A stretch of DNA of 64,000 nucleotides. Origin: Xylocopa sonorina. Taxonomy: Eukaryota > Arthropoda > Insecta > Hymenoptera > Apidae. Position 1 is the stretch's first letter; each line of letters opens with the position of its first letter. The translations under genes were made by a program, and so were the position numbers. The stretch lies in assembly GCF_050948175.1 (NCBI RefSeq), contig NW_027490218.1, positions 434,001 through 498,000 of the forward strand. Reading direction: 5' to 3'. The notes beneath the pieces are model-generated. The model ran no database searches and had not been told where the DNA came from. It saw only the letters and a program-made list of their open reading frames with translations. Positions 48,627-62,461 of this stretch are shown piece after piece.

Positions 48627-50157
48627 AGGGGTCGAAGAATAGTAAAAGATTTTTATATTTCATAGCCTCACTCGATACGTCGATTGGATCACGTAAAATA
48701 TCGGACATTAATTGCATCTACATCTTCAGACCTTAAATATATAATTCCAACATCATATTTAATAGCGTTTTAATAACATTTTTCTAATTGTTTATATCTA
48801 TGTCTAATAAACATATATTAATCGAATAAGTTGCTTTACCAAAGAATAAATGTATCTGAGGCTTACAAATCGGAGCATTACATAACAAACGTGTATCACA
48901 TATATAATATTACATGTAACAAAAGATGAAGACCAAAAAGATCGTACATAAGTTGAATCCACATTGCGGTCATAGAGATACAGAAACGGCAAAAATTCCA
49001 AACAATAATTTAAAAAATTTAAAAAGGGGGGAGTGAAAATCCATCTCCTTGACGATGATAAGGAACAAGTCTGCCTCATGCACTACAATATCCCAAACAG
49101 CCAGCGATTGGCACGCCAATGACAACGGATGGAACGAATTCCGTGACAGAACTGTGCTAACAAAGTGCTCCTACTCAGCTTTCGAAATGGCTTACTGTTA
49201 GTGCTGGGGCGGCATTCGTATCACGGCACTATTAAAGCACCGAGATATAGCACACGGGCTACGCGGCCATGACAATGACACTATCAGCTCACCATAGCTA
49301 CACGCGTGGTTGTGGCGTAGGCTGACATTTACTAATGGGGAAGCTGTTTCCATAAAAATTATAGGCAAATATGAACAATGACTAAACTGGGCAATTTATT
49401 TATTTTGATTCCGATATAGATACACCGGCACAAAACAAAGATATAAGAACTCGATTTTATTATTTTCTATAAACTAGCTCGATAGGGCGATTTTTTCCAT
49501 AAAGTCGATAATTACTTTGTCATAAAAATATATACACTTATTTTATATATATTTTCTTCAATTTATTGTTACAAATTCATGCAATTGAGGGTTACATTAA
49601 ATACGATGAGAGCATGTTATTTCAAAAATTACACAAGGCGAAGTTAGGGACGCAACAGCATGAATTTTTATTTTATAAGTAATATTTTTTTTATAAATAA
49701 TATTTTTAGTCTATGATGGATTGAAAGAAATATATACGACTCGCTCAATAACTATAAATATAGGAAAACGACCATCAAAATATCTATCAATAGTCAAATG
49801 CTGAACATCAACTGACATCTAACGGTTCTAATCTGTATGAAAGCACAGGTTCCCCATTGCCAAATGTGATCCTGCGTCATTGCTGAGGAGATTCATGAAT
49901 GGAGCGATGATACGCGTGTCACCATGGTGCTGGTGCTGCGCGATTCGCTTGTCGAGAACGTGCTGGTAACACGTTGTGGCATTTTAGTTAACGAATCCGG
50001 TCACAGATGACTACGAATCAGTTGACACTCCTCGGAAGTGGCAATATAGTGCCGGCATGGTGTCGCTACCATCTTGCCGTTTGTTACCTGGGATGCTTTT
50101 TAGTGCATTATTCGGAATTGAATTTGAACACATAGCTACTTAATCGCGAATTTGTAT

Positions 50158-50161
50158 GTAC
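50158..50161. other. Empty insertion site for LTR D
   Basis: A single GTAC in TTTGTATGTACATAATTATA joins B directly to E. Copy 2 has D inserted here with GTAC duplicated. Confidence 0.92.
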
Positions 50162-51042
50162 ATAATTATACATGACTGCATAAAAAGGATATCATATACT
50201 TTTATAATCAATGCGATATAAGAATATAAAACGAAGAACTATCCACTCCCATCAGGAGTAAAATCAATGTTTGGTACGCAAAGTTCATTGCAAAATATAA
50301 TCAAGCAATTAATATATCAAATCACATCACACAATAAATCACTGAATGTATAACGATATGAATAGTAAGAAAAACATATTTACCTGGTAGATGTTTATAA
50401 ATTCAAATTTAAAAGTCCAAGTCACATTTAATATATTATTGTTTAACAAGGTGATTTAATGTTGTTTCAAATAGGCGTGCAGAACTAGCTCGTACTTCTG
50501 TCAATGTAATTTCATTCGAAATATACAAAGGACAAGAGGAAATATTCTCCAATATATAACATATATAAATCAACGGATGCAAGAGAGAACACTCGATCTC
50601 TGTGTAACGAGACCGGGGCGTCTTCCTGCAGTAATCGTATAACGCCTGTTCCGAGATGGTGTAGAGAGGGAATGTGGAGGGTGAAAAGCATAAAATAACA
50701 ACAATGTAACTAAAGAGAAAGAGAAAGAAAATACGTGGAAGCATTGCATTTATTAAGAGGACATCCTAGAAATATCAAACAACAGATTATATACCATGCT
50801 GTAAGGGAAAGGTACAACGAAATAGACGATATCGTGAGAGAAACTAAAAAAATCGAGAAACTTAAAAAGAAAATAATAATTTAGATTGAGCGAATCAATA
50901 TCACTGATCCCGGCAAGCTTAATGGAAGACGCATAACGATGAATCGGTTAGAGTATAAGATAGATGTTGGTCGTGGTTTGAGTGGCACTGGGAATGCTTT
51001 GCCCGCATCAGGGCAGGCTGTAGGATGGTGGAGGGCCTGCCC
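50162..51042 (+). other. Segment E, copy 3
   Basis: Homologous to 20905-21790. AT-rich, holds the open frame 50714-50884 and the terminal inverted repeat at 51010-51043, then passes into divergent satellite. A 102-codon minus frame (50436-50744) is partly open in copy 2 as well, but low-complexity codons and lack of any domain make it a weak candidate. Confidence 0.75.
50714..50884 (+). CDS. Possible coding remnant in segment E, copy 3
   Basis: Same frame as 21462-21632 with identical end point. It reads KYVEALHLLRGHPRNIKQQ, then YNEIDDIVRETKK and a lysine-rich end. It has no ATG and would need an upstream exon. Differences from copy 2 are mostly replacements. Not recognised. Confidence 0.25.
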   Translation, partial: RERERKYVEALHLLRGHPRNIKQQIIYHAVRERYNEIDDIVRETKKIEKLKKKIII

Positions 51043-51043
51043 T
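51010..51043. other. Inverted repeat at the E/satellite border, copy 3
   Basis: AGGGCAGGC and GCCTGCCCT arms with a 16-base loop, as in copy 2. Loop bases differ slightly while both arms are unchanged. Confidence 0.5.
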
Positions 51044-52740
51044 CCTGTTGCTTGGATCTATAGAATTCACATTCTTTTGTAGAGTAGAAGCAGATAATTA
51101 TAATGCTTTTCATAGAAGATTACAGCTTACTTAATTCGAAACGTTGAAATGAGATGAGTCATGGCATTGTATGATGCATTAGTACTCGATTGTCTCGACA
51201 TGTAGACACTACGAAGGGCAATCCTGTTGCATGGAGCTGTAGAATTTACATTCTTATGAAGTTTTAAAGCAGATAAGCATAGAGCTATGCATAAGAGATT
51301 ACAGCATTCTTACTTTGAAACGATGAAATGGGATGCGCCAGCGCATTGCACGGAGAATTCTAGCTCGATTGCTTTAACAGACAGACACTACGGAGCGCCA
51401 TGCCGTTGCATGGAATTATATAGTTCACATTCTATTGCAGACCTCTAACAGTTAAGCATAATGTTATGGATATATGATTACAGATTCTTTGCTTTGAAAC
51501 GTGTAAATGAGATGCGTCATCGCGCTGCATGAAGTATTAGAAATGTCTTATTGGACACGTAGACTTCTGGAAACGATATTCTGTTGCAAGTAAGTATAGG
51601 ATTCACATCCTTCTAAGGTCTAGATGCAAACAAATGTAACATATTGCATAGAACATTGCAATTTACCATGAATCATTGAAATGACTTGCGATATCATGTT
51701 GAATGAAGCAATAGAACTCTATTGCTTCGAAAAGTAGACATCTAAGAACGCAATTCCCTTGCAAGGAAGTGTAGAAATCACAGTCTTTTGACGTGTATAT
51801 GCAGACAAGCATAACGAGATGTGTAGAGCATTCTTATCTACTTACATACTTCGAACTGTTGATATCAAATGCGATATCGCGTTTTACATAGCATTAGAAA
51901 TCTATTGCTTCAATACGAGCACATTTAGAAACTCTACCTCCTGGCAAGATAATGTAGGATTTTTATACTGTTGACATGTAGAAGCAGATAAACGTAACGC
52001 ATTTCATTGAATATTACATCTCAACATGCGGCATTGAAATGAATTGCGACATCGCATTGAATGAAGTAAGAGAACTCTATTGCTTCTACGCGTAGATACC
52101 TAGATACGCTATCTCGTTGGAAGAAAGTGTGAGATTTATATTCTTTTTGTATGCGGATACACAAAGCGCGTTGCATTGAATACTATATCTTAACGCGGAA
52201 CAATGAAACGATATGCGACATCGCGCGGAATCAGGAAACAGAACCCTGTTGTTTTTACACTTTGACATCTAGAAACGCTATTCTATTGCGAGGAAGTGTA
52301 GCATCACATTGTTTTGCAGTGTAGAAGCAGATAAGCATAGTCTGATTTATAGATCATTAAAATCTACATACATACTTCGAACACTTGATGTGAAATGATA
52401 TATCGCGTTCCATGAAACATTAGAACTCCTTTGCCTCGATTCGTAGACACCTAGAAACACTGTTCCGTAGCAAGGAAGTGATGCATCCACTTTCATTTGA
52501 AGTGTAGACGAGATATACATAACGCGTTGCATTGAGATTACATCTGATCATGTGACACAGAAATGAGATGCGATATCGCGTTCTTTGAAGAAATAGAACA
52601 TTATGGTTTCGATGCGTACACAGCTAGAAACGCTGTTCGGCAGCAAGCAAGTGCGGCATTTACATTATTTTCAATGAGACATAGATATGAGATGCGATAT
52701 AGCACTACATGAAGTATTAGAAATCTATGGCATCGATATG
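51043..52740 (+). repeat. Divergent satellite monomers, right flank of unit copy 3
   Basis: About ten degenerate forward monomers, with AGATAAGCATAG-type motifs at first and gradually approaching the main consensus. The first 650 bp match 21791-22440; beyond that the two flanks differ. Confidence 0.8.
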
Positions 52741-54120
52741 TAGACATCTGGAAACGCCATTTCCTAGCAAGGAAGTATCGCAATTACATTCATTTGAAGT
52801 GTAGAGGAGGTATACATAACATATCGCAATGAATAATATATCTTATCATGAAAAATAGAAATGAGATGCGATATCGTGTTTTAAGAAGGAATAGGACTCT
52901 ACTTACTCGATACATAGACATCTGCAAACGCTATTTCCTAGCTAGGAAGTGTCGCATTTACATTCATTTGAAGCGTAGACGAGGTATACATGACACTTCG
53001 CAATGAATATTATATCCTATCACGAAACATAGAAATGAGATGCGATATCGCGTTTTAAGAAGCATTTGAACTCTACTGCTACGATACGTAGACATCTGCA
53101 AACGTTATTTCCTAGCAAGGAAGGGTTGCATTTACATTCTTTTGAAGTGAATACGAGGTATACATGACACTTCGCAATGAATATTATATCTTATCATGAA
53201 ACATAGAAATGAGATGCGATAACGCGATTTAAAAAGCATTAGAAGTCAATTGCTACGATACGTAGACATCTGCTATCGCTACTTCCTAGCAAGGAAATAT
53301 AGCATTTACATACTTTTTAAGTGAATACGAGGTATACATGACACTTCGCAATGAATATTATATCTTAACATGAAACATAGGAATGAGATGCCATATCACG
53401 TTTTATGAAGCATTACATTCATTTCAAGTGGAGACGAGGAATACATAACACTGCACAATGAATACTGTACCCTATCATGAAACATGGTAATGAGATGCGA
53501 TATCGCGCTTTGAGAAGCGCTAGAAAACTATTGCTACGTTACGTACATATCTGCAAACACTATTTCCTAGCAATGATGTGTCGCATTTACATTCTTCTGA
53601 AGTGAATAAGAGGTATAAATAACACTGCACAATGAATATTATATCTCATCATGAAACATGATAATGAGATGCGACATCGCGATTAAAGAAGCATTAGAAT
53701 ATCTATTGCTACGATACGAAGACAAATGCAAACGCTATTTCCTAGTGAGGAAGTGTCGCATTTACATTCATTTGAAGTGAATACGATGTGTACATGACAC
53801 TTCGCAATGAATGATATATCTTATCATGAAACATAGAAATGAGATGCGATATCGCGATTTAAAAAGCATTAGAACTCCATTGCTACAATACGTAGACATC
53901 TGCAAACGCTATTTCCTAGCAAGGAAGTGTCGCATTTACATTCTTTTGAAGTGAATAGGAGGTGTACGTGACACTTCGCAATGAATATTATACCTTATCA
54001 TGTAACATAGAAGTGAGATGCGATATCGCGTATTAAGGAGCATTAGAAATCTATTGTTTCGATACGTAGACATCTGGAAACGCTAATTCCTAGCAAGTAA
54101 TTGTCGCACTTACATTCTTT

Positions 54121-57100
54121 TGAAGCGAATACGAGGTATACATGACACTTCGCAATGAATATTATATCTTATCATGAATCATAGGTATGAGATGCGATAT
54201 CGCGTTTTGAGAAGCATTAGAACACTATTGCTACGATACGTAGACATCTGCAAACGCAATTTCCTAGGAAGGAAGTGTGACATTTACATTCTTTTGAAGT
54301 GAATACGAGGTACACTTAGCACTCCACAATGGATATTCTATGTTATCATGAAACATAGAAATGAGATGCAATATCCCGTTTTAAGAAGCACTAGAACTCT
54401 ATTGCTTCGATACGTAGACATCTGGAAACGCTACTTCCTAGGTAGGAAATGTCGCATTTACGTTCATTTGAAGTGAATATGAGGAGTACATAGTACTTCG
54501 CAATGGATATTATATCTTATTATGAAACATAGAAATGAGATGAGATATCGCGATTTAAAAGGCATTAGAACCCTCTTGCTACGATACGTAGACATATGCA
54601 AACGCTATTTCCTAGCAAGGAAGTATCGCATTTACATTCTTTCGAACTGAAAACGAGGTACACATGGCACTTCGCAACGAATATTATATCTTATCATGAA
54701 ACATAGAATTAAGGTGCGATATATCGTTTTAAGAAGCATTAGAACCCTATTGCCTCAATACATAGACATCTGCAAACGCTACTTCCTAGCAAGAAAGTGT
54801 CGCATTTACATTCTTTTGAAGTGAATACGAGGTTTACATGACACTTCGGAATGAATATTATAACTTATCACGAAACATAGAAATGAGATGCGATATCGCG
54901 TTTTGAGAAGCATTAGAACACTATTGCTACGAAACGTAGACCTCTGCAAGCGCTATTTCCTAGCAAGGAAGATTCGCATTTACATTCTTTTGAAGTGAAT
55001 ACGAGGTGTACATGACACTTCGCGATGAATATTATATCTTATCACGAAACATATAAATGAGATGCGATATCGCGATCTAAGAAGCATTAGATCTCTATTG
55101 CCTCGACGCGTAGACATCTACAGACGCTATTTCCTAGCATGGAAGTGTCGCATTTTCATTCTTTTGTAGTGAATGCGAGGTATACATGACACTTCGTAAT
55201 GAATATTATATCTTATCATGAAACATAGAAGAGAGATGCGATACCGCGTTTTAAAAAGCATTAGAACTCTGTGGCATCGATGTGGAGATATCTGCAAACG
55301 CTAATTCCTAGCAAGCAATAGTCGCATTTACATTCTTTTGAAATGAATTCGAGGTTTACATGACACCTCGGAATGAATATTATAACTTATCACGAAACAT
55401 AAAAATGTGATGCGATATCGCGATCTAAGAAGCATTAGAACTCTATTGCCTCGACGGGTAGACATCTGCAGACGCTATTTCCTAGCATGGAAGTGTCGCA
55501 CTTACATTCCTTTGATGTGAATACGATGTATACATGACACTTCGCAATGAATATTATATCTTATCACGAAACATAGAAATGAGGTGTCATATCGCGATTG
55601 AAGTAGCACTAGAACCCTATTGCTACGATACCTAGACATCTGAATACGCCATTTCCTAGCAAGCAGTAGTCGCATTTACATTCTTTTGAAGAGAATACGA
55701 GGTATACATGACACTTCGCAATGAATATTATACCTTATCATGAAACACAGAAGAGGGATGCGATATCGCGTTTTAAGAAGCATTAGAAGTCTATGGCCTC
55801 GATGCGGAGACATCTGCAAACGTTATTTCCTAGCATGGAAGTGTCGCACTTACAATCTTTTGAAGTGAATACGAGGTATACATGACATTTCGCAATGAAT
55901 ATTATATCTTATCACGAAACATATTAGTGGGATGCGATATCGCGATTTAAGTGGCATTAGAACCCTTCTGCTACGATACGTAGACATCTGAATACGCTAT
56001 TTCCTAGCAAGGAAGTGTCGCACTTACATTTGTTTGGAGAGAAGAGGAGGTATACGTGACATTTCGCAATGAATATTATATCTTATCATGAAACATAGAA
56101 GAGAGATGCGATATCGCGTTCTAAGAAGCATTAGAACTCTATGGCATCGATGCGGAGACATCAGCAAACGCTATTTCCTAGCATGGAAGTGTCGCACTTA
56201 CATTCCTTTGAAGTGAATACGAGGTATACATGACATTTCGCAATGAATATTATATCTTATCATGAAACATAGAAATGATGTGCGATATCGCGTTTTAAGA
56301 AGCGTTAGAACTCTATTGCTACGATACGTAGAAATCTGCAAACGCTATTTCCTAGCAAGGAAGTGTCGTATTTACATTCTTTTGAAGTGAATACGAGGTA
56401 TACATTACACTACGCAATGAATATTATATCTTATCACGAAACAGAGAAATGAGATGCGACATCTCGTTTTAAGAAGCATTAGAACTCTATTGTTTCGATA
56501 CTTAGACATCTGGAATCGCTATTTCCTAGCAAGGTAGTGTCGCATTTACATACATTTGCAGTGAATACGAGGAAAAAGTGACACTTCGCAATGGATATTA
56601 TATCTTGTCATTAAACATAAAAATGAGATACGATATCGCGTTTTAAGAAGCATTAGAACTCTATTCCTTCGATACGTAGACATCTGCAAACGCTACTTCC
56701 TGGCAAGCAAGTGTCGCGTTTACATTCTATTGAAGTGAATACGAGGTATACATGACACATCGCAATGGATATTACATCATATAATGAAACAATGGAATAA
56801 GATGCAATATCGCGTTTTAAGAAGCATTAGAACACTATTGCCTCGATACGTAGACATCTGCAACCGCTATTTCCTAGCAAGGAAGGTCCGCATTTACATA
56901 CATTTGAAGTGTAAGCGAGGTATAAGTGACTCTGCGCAATGAATAATATATCTTATCATGAAACATAGAAATGAGATGCGATATCGCGTTTTAAGAAGCG
57001 TTAGATATCCATTGCTACGATACGCAGAAATCTGCAAACGCTATTTCCTAGCATGGAAGTGTCGCATTTACATTCTTTGGAGTGAATACGAGGTATACAT

Positions 57101-57599
57101 CACACACCACAATGCATATTATATCTTATCATGAAACATCGTATTGAGATGCGATATCGCGTTTCAAAAAGCAATAGAATCCTATTGCTACGATAAGCAG
57201 ACCTCTGAAAACGCTATTTTCTAGCAAGGAAGTGTCGCATTTACATTCTTTTGAAGTGAATACGAGGTATACATCACACACCACAATGCATGTTATATCA
57301 TATCATGAAACATAGAAATGAGATGCGATATCGCGTCTTAAAAAGCAATAGAACCCTATTGCTACGATACGTAGACATCTGCAAACGCTATTTCCTAGCA
57401 GGGAAATGTTCCATTTACATTCATTTGAAGTGTATGCGTGGTATAAATGACACTCCATAATGAATATTATATCTTATCATGAAACGTAGAAATGAGATGC
57501 GATATCACGTTTTAGGAAGCATTAGAGCTCTATTGCTACGATCGGTAGACATCTGCAGACGCTATTTCCTAGCAAGGCAGTGGTGCACTTACATTCTTT
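54121..57599 (+). repeat. 20-monomer higher-order unit, first copy (3479 bp)
   Basis: 54121-56220 recurs at 57600-59699 with a constant offset of 3479 bp. Every line compared is identical, including rare variants such as ATGAATCATAGGTATGAG, TACACTTAGCACTCCACAAT and GAAGAGGAGGTATACGTGAC. Confidence 0.88.
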
Positions 57600-59699
57600 T
57601 GAAGTGAATACGAGGTATACATGACACTTCGCAATGAATATTATATCTTATCATGAATCATAGGTATGAGATGCGATATCGCGTTTTGAGAAGCATTAGA
57701 ACACTATTGCTACGATACGTAGACATCTGCAAACGCAATTTCCTAGGAAGGAAGTGTGACATTTACATTCTTTTGAAGTGAATACGAGGTACACTTAGCA
57801 CTCCACAATGGATATTCTATGTTATCATGAAACATAGAAATGAGATGCAATATCCCGTTTTAAGAAGCACTAGAACTCTATTGCTTCGATACGTAGACAT
57901 CTGGAAACGCTACTTCCTAGGTAGGAAATGTCGCATTTACGTTCATTTGAAGTGAATATGAGGAGTACATAGTACTTCGCAATGGATATTATATCTTATT
58001 ATGAAACATAGAAATGAGATGAGATATCGCGATTTAAAAGGCATTAGAACCCTCTTGCTACGATACGTAGACATATGCAAACGCTATTTCCTAGCAAGGA
58101 AGTATCGCATTTACATTCTTTCGAACTGAAAACGAGGTACACATGGCACTTCGCAACGAATATTATATCTTATCATGAAACATAGAATTAAGGTGCGATA
58201 TATCGTTTTAAGAAGCATTAGAACCCTATTGCCTCAATACATAGACATCTGCAAACGCTACTTCCTAGCAAGAAAGTGTCGCATTTACATTCTTTTGAAG
58301 TGAATACGAGGTTTACATGACACTTCGGAATGAATATTATAACTTATCACGAAACATAGAAATGAGATGCGATATCGCGTTTTGAGAAGCATTAGAACAC
58401 TATTGCTACGAAACGTAGACCTCTGCAAGCGCTATTTCCTAGCAAGGAAGATTCGCATTTACATTCTTTTGAAGTGAATACGAGGTGTACATGACACTTC
58501 GCGATGAATATTATATCTTATCACGAAACATATAAATGAGATGCGATATCGCGATCTAAGAAGCATTAGATCTCTATTGCCTCGACGCGTAGACATCTAC
58601 AGACGCTATTTCCTAGCATGGAAGTGTCGCATTTTCATTCTTTTGTAGTGAATGCGAGGTATACATGACACTTCGTAATGAATATTATATCTTATCATGA
58701 AACATAGAAGAGAGATGCGATACCGCGTTTTAAAAAGCATTAGAACTCTGTGGCATCGATGTGGAGATATCTGCAAACGCTAATTCCTAGCAAGCAATAG
58801 TCGCATTTACATTCTTTTGAAATGAATTCGAGGTTTACATGACACCTCGGAATGAATATTATAACTTATCACGAAACATAAAAATGTGATGCGATATCGC
58901 GATCTAAGAAGCATTAGAACTCTATTGCCTCGACGGGTAGACATCTGCAGACGCTATTTCCTAGCATGGAAGTGTCGCACTTACATTCCTTTGATGTGAA
59001 TACGATGTATACATGACACTTCGCAATGAATATTATATCTTATCACGAAACATAGAAATGAGGTGTCATATCGCGATTGAAGTAGCACTAGAACCCTATT
59101 GCTACGATACCTAGACATCTGAATACGCCATTTCCTAGCAAGCAGTAGTCGCATTTACATTCTTTTGAAGAGAATACGAGGTATACATGACACTTCGCAA
59201 TGAATATTATACCTTATCATGAAACACAGAAGAGGGATGCGATATCGCGTTTTAAGAAGCATTAGAAGTCTATGGCCTCGATGCGGAGACATCTGCAAAC
59301 GTTATTTCCTAGCATGGAAGTGTCGCACTTACAATCTTTTGAAGTGAATACGAGGTATACATGACATTTCGCAATGAATATTATATCTTATCACGAAACA
59401 TATTAGTGGGATGCGATATCGCGATTTAAGTGGCATTAGAACCCTTCTGCTACGATACGTAGACATCTGAATACGCTATTTCCTAGCAAGGAAGTGTCGC
59501 ACTTACATTTGTTTGGAGAGAAGAGGAGGTATACGTGACATTTCGCAATGAATATTATATCTTATCATGAAACATAGAAGAGAGATGCGATATCGCGTTC
59601 TAAGAAGCATTAGAACTCTATGGCATCGATGCGGAGACATCAGCAAACGCTATTTCCTAGCATGGAAGTGTCGCACTTACATTCCTTTGAAGTGAATAC
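57600..59699 (+). repeat. 20-monomer higher-order unit, second (partial) copy
   Basis: Twelve monomers identical to the first copy, then divergence at GAGGT(A/G)TACATGACA(T/C)TTCGC, where a different monomer order begins. Confidence 0.88.
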
Positions 59700-60200
59700 G
59701 AGGTGTACATGACACTTCGCGATGAATATTATATCTAATCACGAAATATATAAATGAGATGCGATATCGCGATCTAAGAAGCATTAGAACTCTATTGCCT
59801 CGACGCGTAGACATCTGCAGACGCTATTTCCTAGCATGGAAGTGTCGCATTTTCATTCTTTTGTAGTGAATGCGAGGTATACATGACACTTCGCTATGAA
59901 TATTGTACCTTATCATGAAACATAGATGAGAGATGCGATATCGCGTTTTAAGAAGCATTAGAACTCTATGGCATCGATGCGGAGACATCAGCAATCGCTA
60001 TTTCCTAGCATGGAAGTGTCGCACTTACATTCTTTTGAAGTGAATACGAGGTGTACATGACACTTCGCAATGAATATTATGTCTTATCACGAAACATATA
60101 AATGAGGTGTCATATCGCGATTGAAGTAGCATTAGAACGCTATTGCTACGATAAGTAGACATCTGAGTACGCTATTTCCTAGCAAGGAATAGTCGCATTT

Positions 60201-62461
60201 ACATTCTTTTGAAGTGAATACGAGGTATACATGACACTTCGCAATGAATATTATATCTTATCATGAAACATAGAAGTGAGATGCGATATCGCGATTTAAG
60301 TAGCATTAGAACTCTATCGCCTCGATGCGTAGACATCTGCAGACGCTATTTCCTAGCAAGGAAGTGTCCATTTACATTTGTTTGGAGTGAATAGGAGGTA
60401 TGCATGACACTTCGCAATGAATATTATATCTTATCACGAAACATAGAAATGAAATGCGAAATCTCGTTTTAAGAAGCATTAGGACTCTATTGCCTCAATG
60501 CGGAGATATCTGCAAGGGCTATTTCCTAGCATGGAAATGTCGCATCTAGATTCTTTTGAAGTGAATTCGAGTTATACATGATACTTCGGAATGAATATTA
60601 TAACTTATCACGAAACATAGAAATGAGATGCGATATCGCGATCTAAGCAGCATTAGAACTCTATTGCTACGATACGTAGGCAACTGCAAACGCTATGCCC
60701 TAGCAAGGAATAGTCGCATTTACATTCTTTTGATGTGAATGCGAGGTATACATGACACTTCGTAATGAATATTATATCTTATCATGAAACATAGAAGAGA
60801 GATGCGATACCGCGTTTTAAAAAGCATTAGAACTCTGTGGCATCGATGTGGAGATATCTGCAAACGCTAATTCCTAGCAAGCAATAGTCGCATTTACACT
60901 CTTTTGAAATGAATTCGAGGTTTACATGACACTTCGGAATGAATATTATAACTTATCACGAAACATAAAAATGTGATGCGATATCGCGATCTAAGAAGCA
61001 TTAGAACTCTATTGCTACGATACGTAGGCATCTGCAAACGCTATGCCCTAGCAAGGAATAGTCGCATTTACATTCTTTTGATGTGAATACGAGGTATACA
61101 TGACACTTCGCAATGAATATTATATCTTATAATGAAACATAGAAATGAGATGCGATATCGCGATCTAAGAAGCATTAGAACTCTATTGCCTCGACGGGTA
61201 GACATCTGCAGACGCTATTTCCTAGCATGGAAGTGTCGCACTTACATTCCTTTGATGTGAATACGATGTATACATGACACTTCGCAATGCATATTATACC
61301 TTATCACGAAACATAGAAACGAGATGCGATATCGCGATTTATGAAGCATTACAACTCTATTGCTACGATACGTAGACATCTAGAAACGCTATTTCCTAGC
61401 AAGCAGTAGTCGCATTTACATTCTTTTGAAGTGAATACGAGGTATACATGACACTTCGCAATGAATATTATATCTTATCTTGAAACACAGAAAATTGATG
61501 CGATATCGCGTTTTAAGCAGCATTAGAACTCTATTGCTACGATACGTACAGATCTGAATAAGCTATTTCCTTGCAAGGAAGTGTCAAACTTACATTCTTT
61601 TGATGTGAATACGTGGTATACATGACATTTCGCCATGATAATTATATCTTATCACGAAACATATAAGTGGGATGCGATATCGCGATTAAACTAGCATTAG
61701 AACTCTATTGCTACGATACGCAGACATCTGCAAACGCTATTTCCTAGCAAGCAATAGTCGCATTTACATTCTTTTGAAGTGAATACGAGGTGTACATGAC
61801 ACTTCGCGATGAATATTATATCTTATCACGAAACATATAAATGAGATGCGATATCGCGATTTAAGAAGCATTAGATCTCTATTGCCTCGACGCGTAGACA
61901 TCTACAGACGCTATTTCCTAGCAAGGAAGTGTTGCATTTACATTCGTTTGGAGAGAAAACGAGGTACACATGACGCTTCGCAATGAATATTATATCTTAT
62001 CATGAAACATAGAAGAGAGATGCTATATCGCGTTTTAAGAAGCATTAGAACTCTATGGCCTCGATGCGGAGACATCTGCAAATGCTATTTCCTAGCATGG
62101 AAGTGTCGCACTTACATTCTTTTGAAGTGAATACGATGTATTCATGACACTTCGCAATGAGTATTATATCTTATCACGAAACATATAAATGAGGTGTCAT
62201 ATCGCGATTGAAGTAGCATTAGAACGCTATTGCTACGATACGTAGACATCTGAATACGCCATTTCCTAGCAAGGAAGTGTCGCACTTACATTTGCTTGGA
62301 GAGAAGAGGAGGTATACGTGACACTTCGCAATGAATATTATATCTTATCATGAAACATAGAAGAGAGATGCGATATCGCGTTCTGAGAAGCATTGGAACT
62401 CTATGGCATCGATGCGGAGACATCAGAAAACGCTATTTCCTAGCATGGAAGTGTCGCACTT
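60201..62461 (+). repeat. 13-monomer higher-order unit, first copy (2261 bp)
   Basis: 60201-61739 recurs from 62462 to the window edge with an offset of 2261 bp (13 x 174 minus 1). Shared rare variants include TGCAAGGGCTATTTCC, CATCGATGTGGAGATATC and ACGTACAGATCTGAATAAGC. Confidence 0.87.

Larger units (their letters stand above)
46423..50157 (+). other. Unit B, copy 3
   Basis: Best-quality complete copy in + orientation. It holds the 57-bp tandem repeat (46515-46670), frames at 47430-47744, 47699-47947, 47920-48219 and 48327-48626, and long AT-rich stretches with nothing recognisable (46670-47430; 48630-50157). A deletion of about 50 bp near 48294 removes the start of the third frame. It runs into segment E through an uninterrupted GTAC. 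Confidence 0.85.

Noticed and set aside
51010..51060. Helitron 3' end at the E hairpin
   Set aside because: A hairpin is present, but no CTRR-type end follows at the usual 10-12 bases and no matching 5' TC end was identified.
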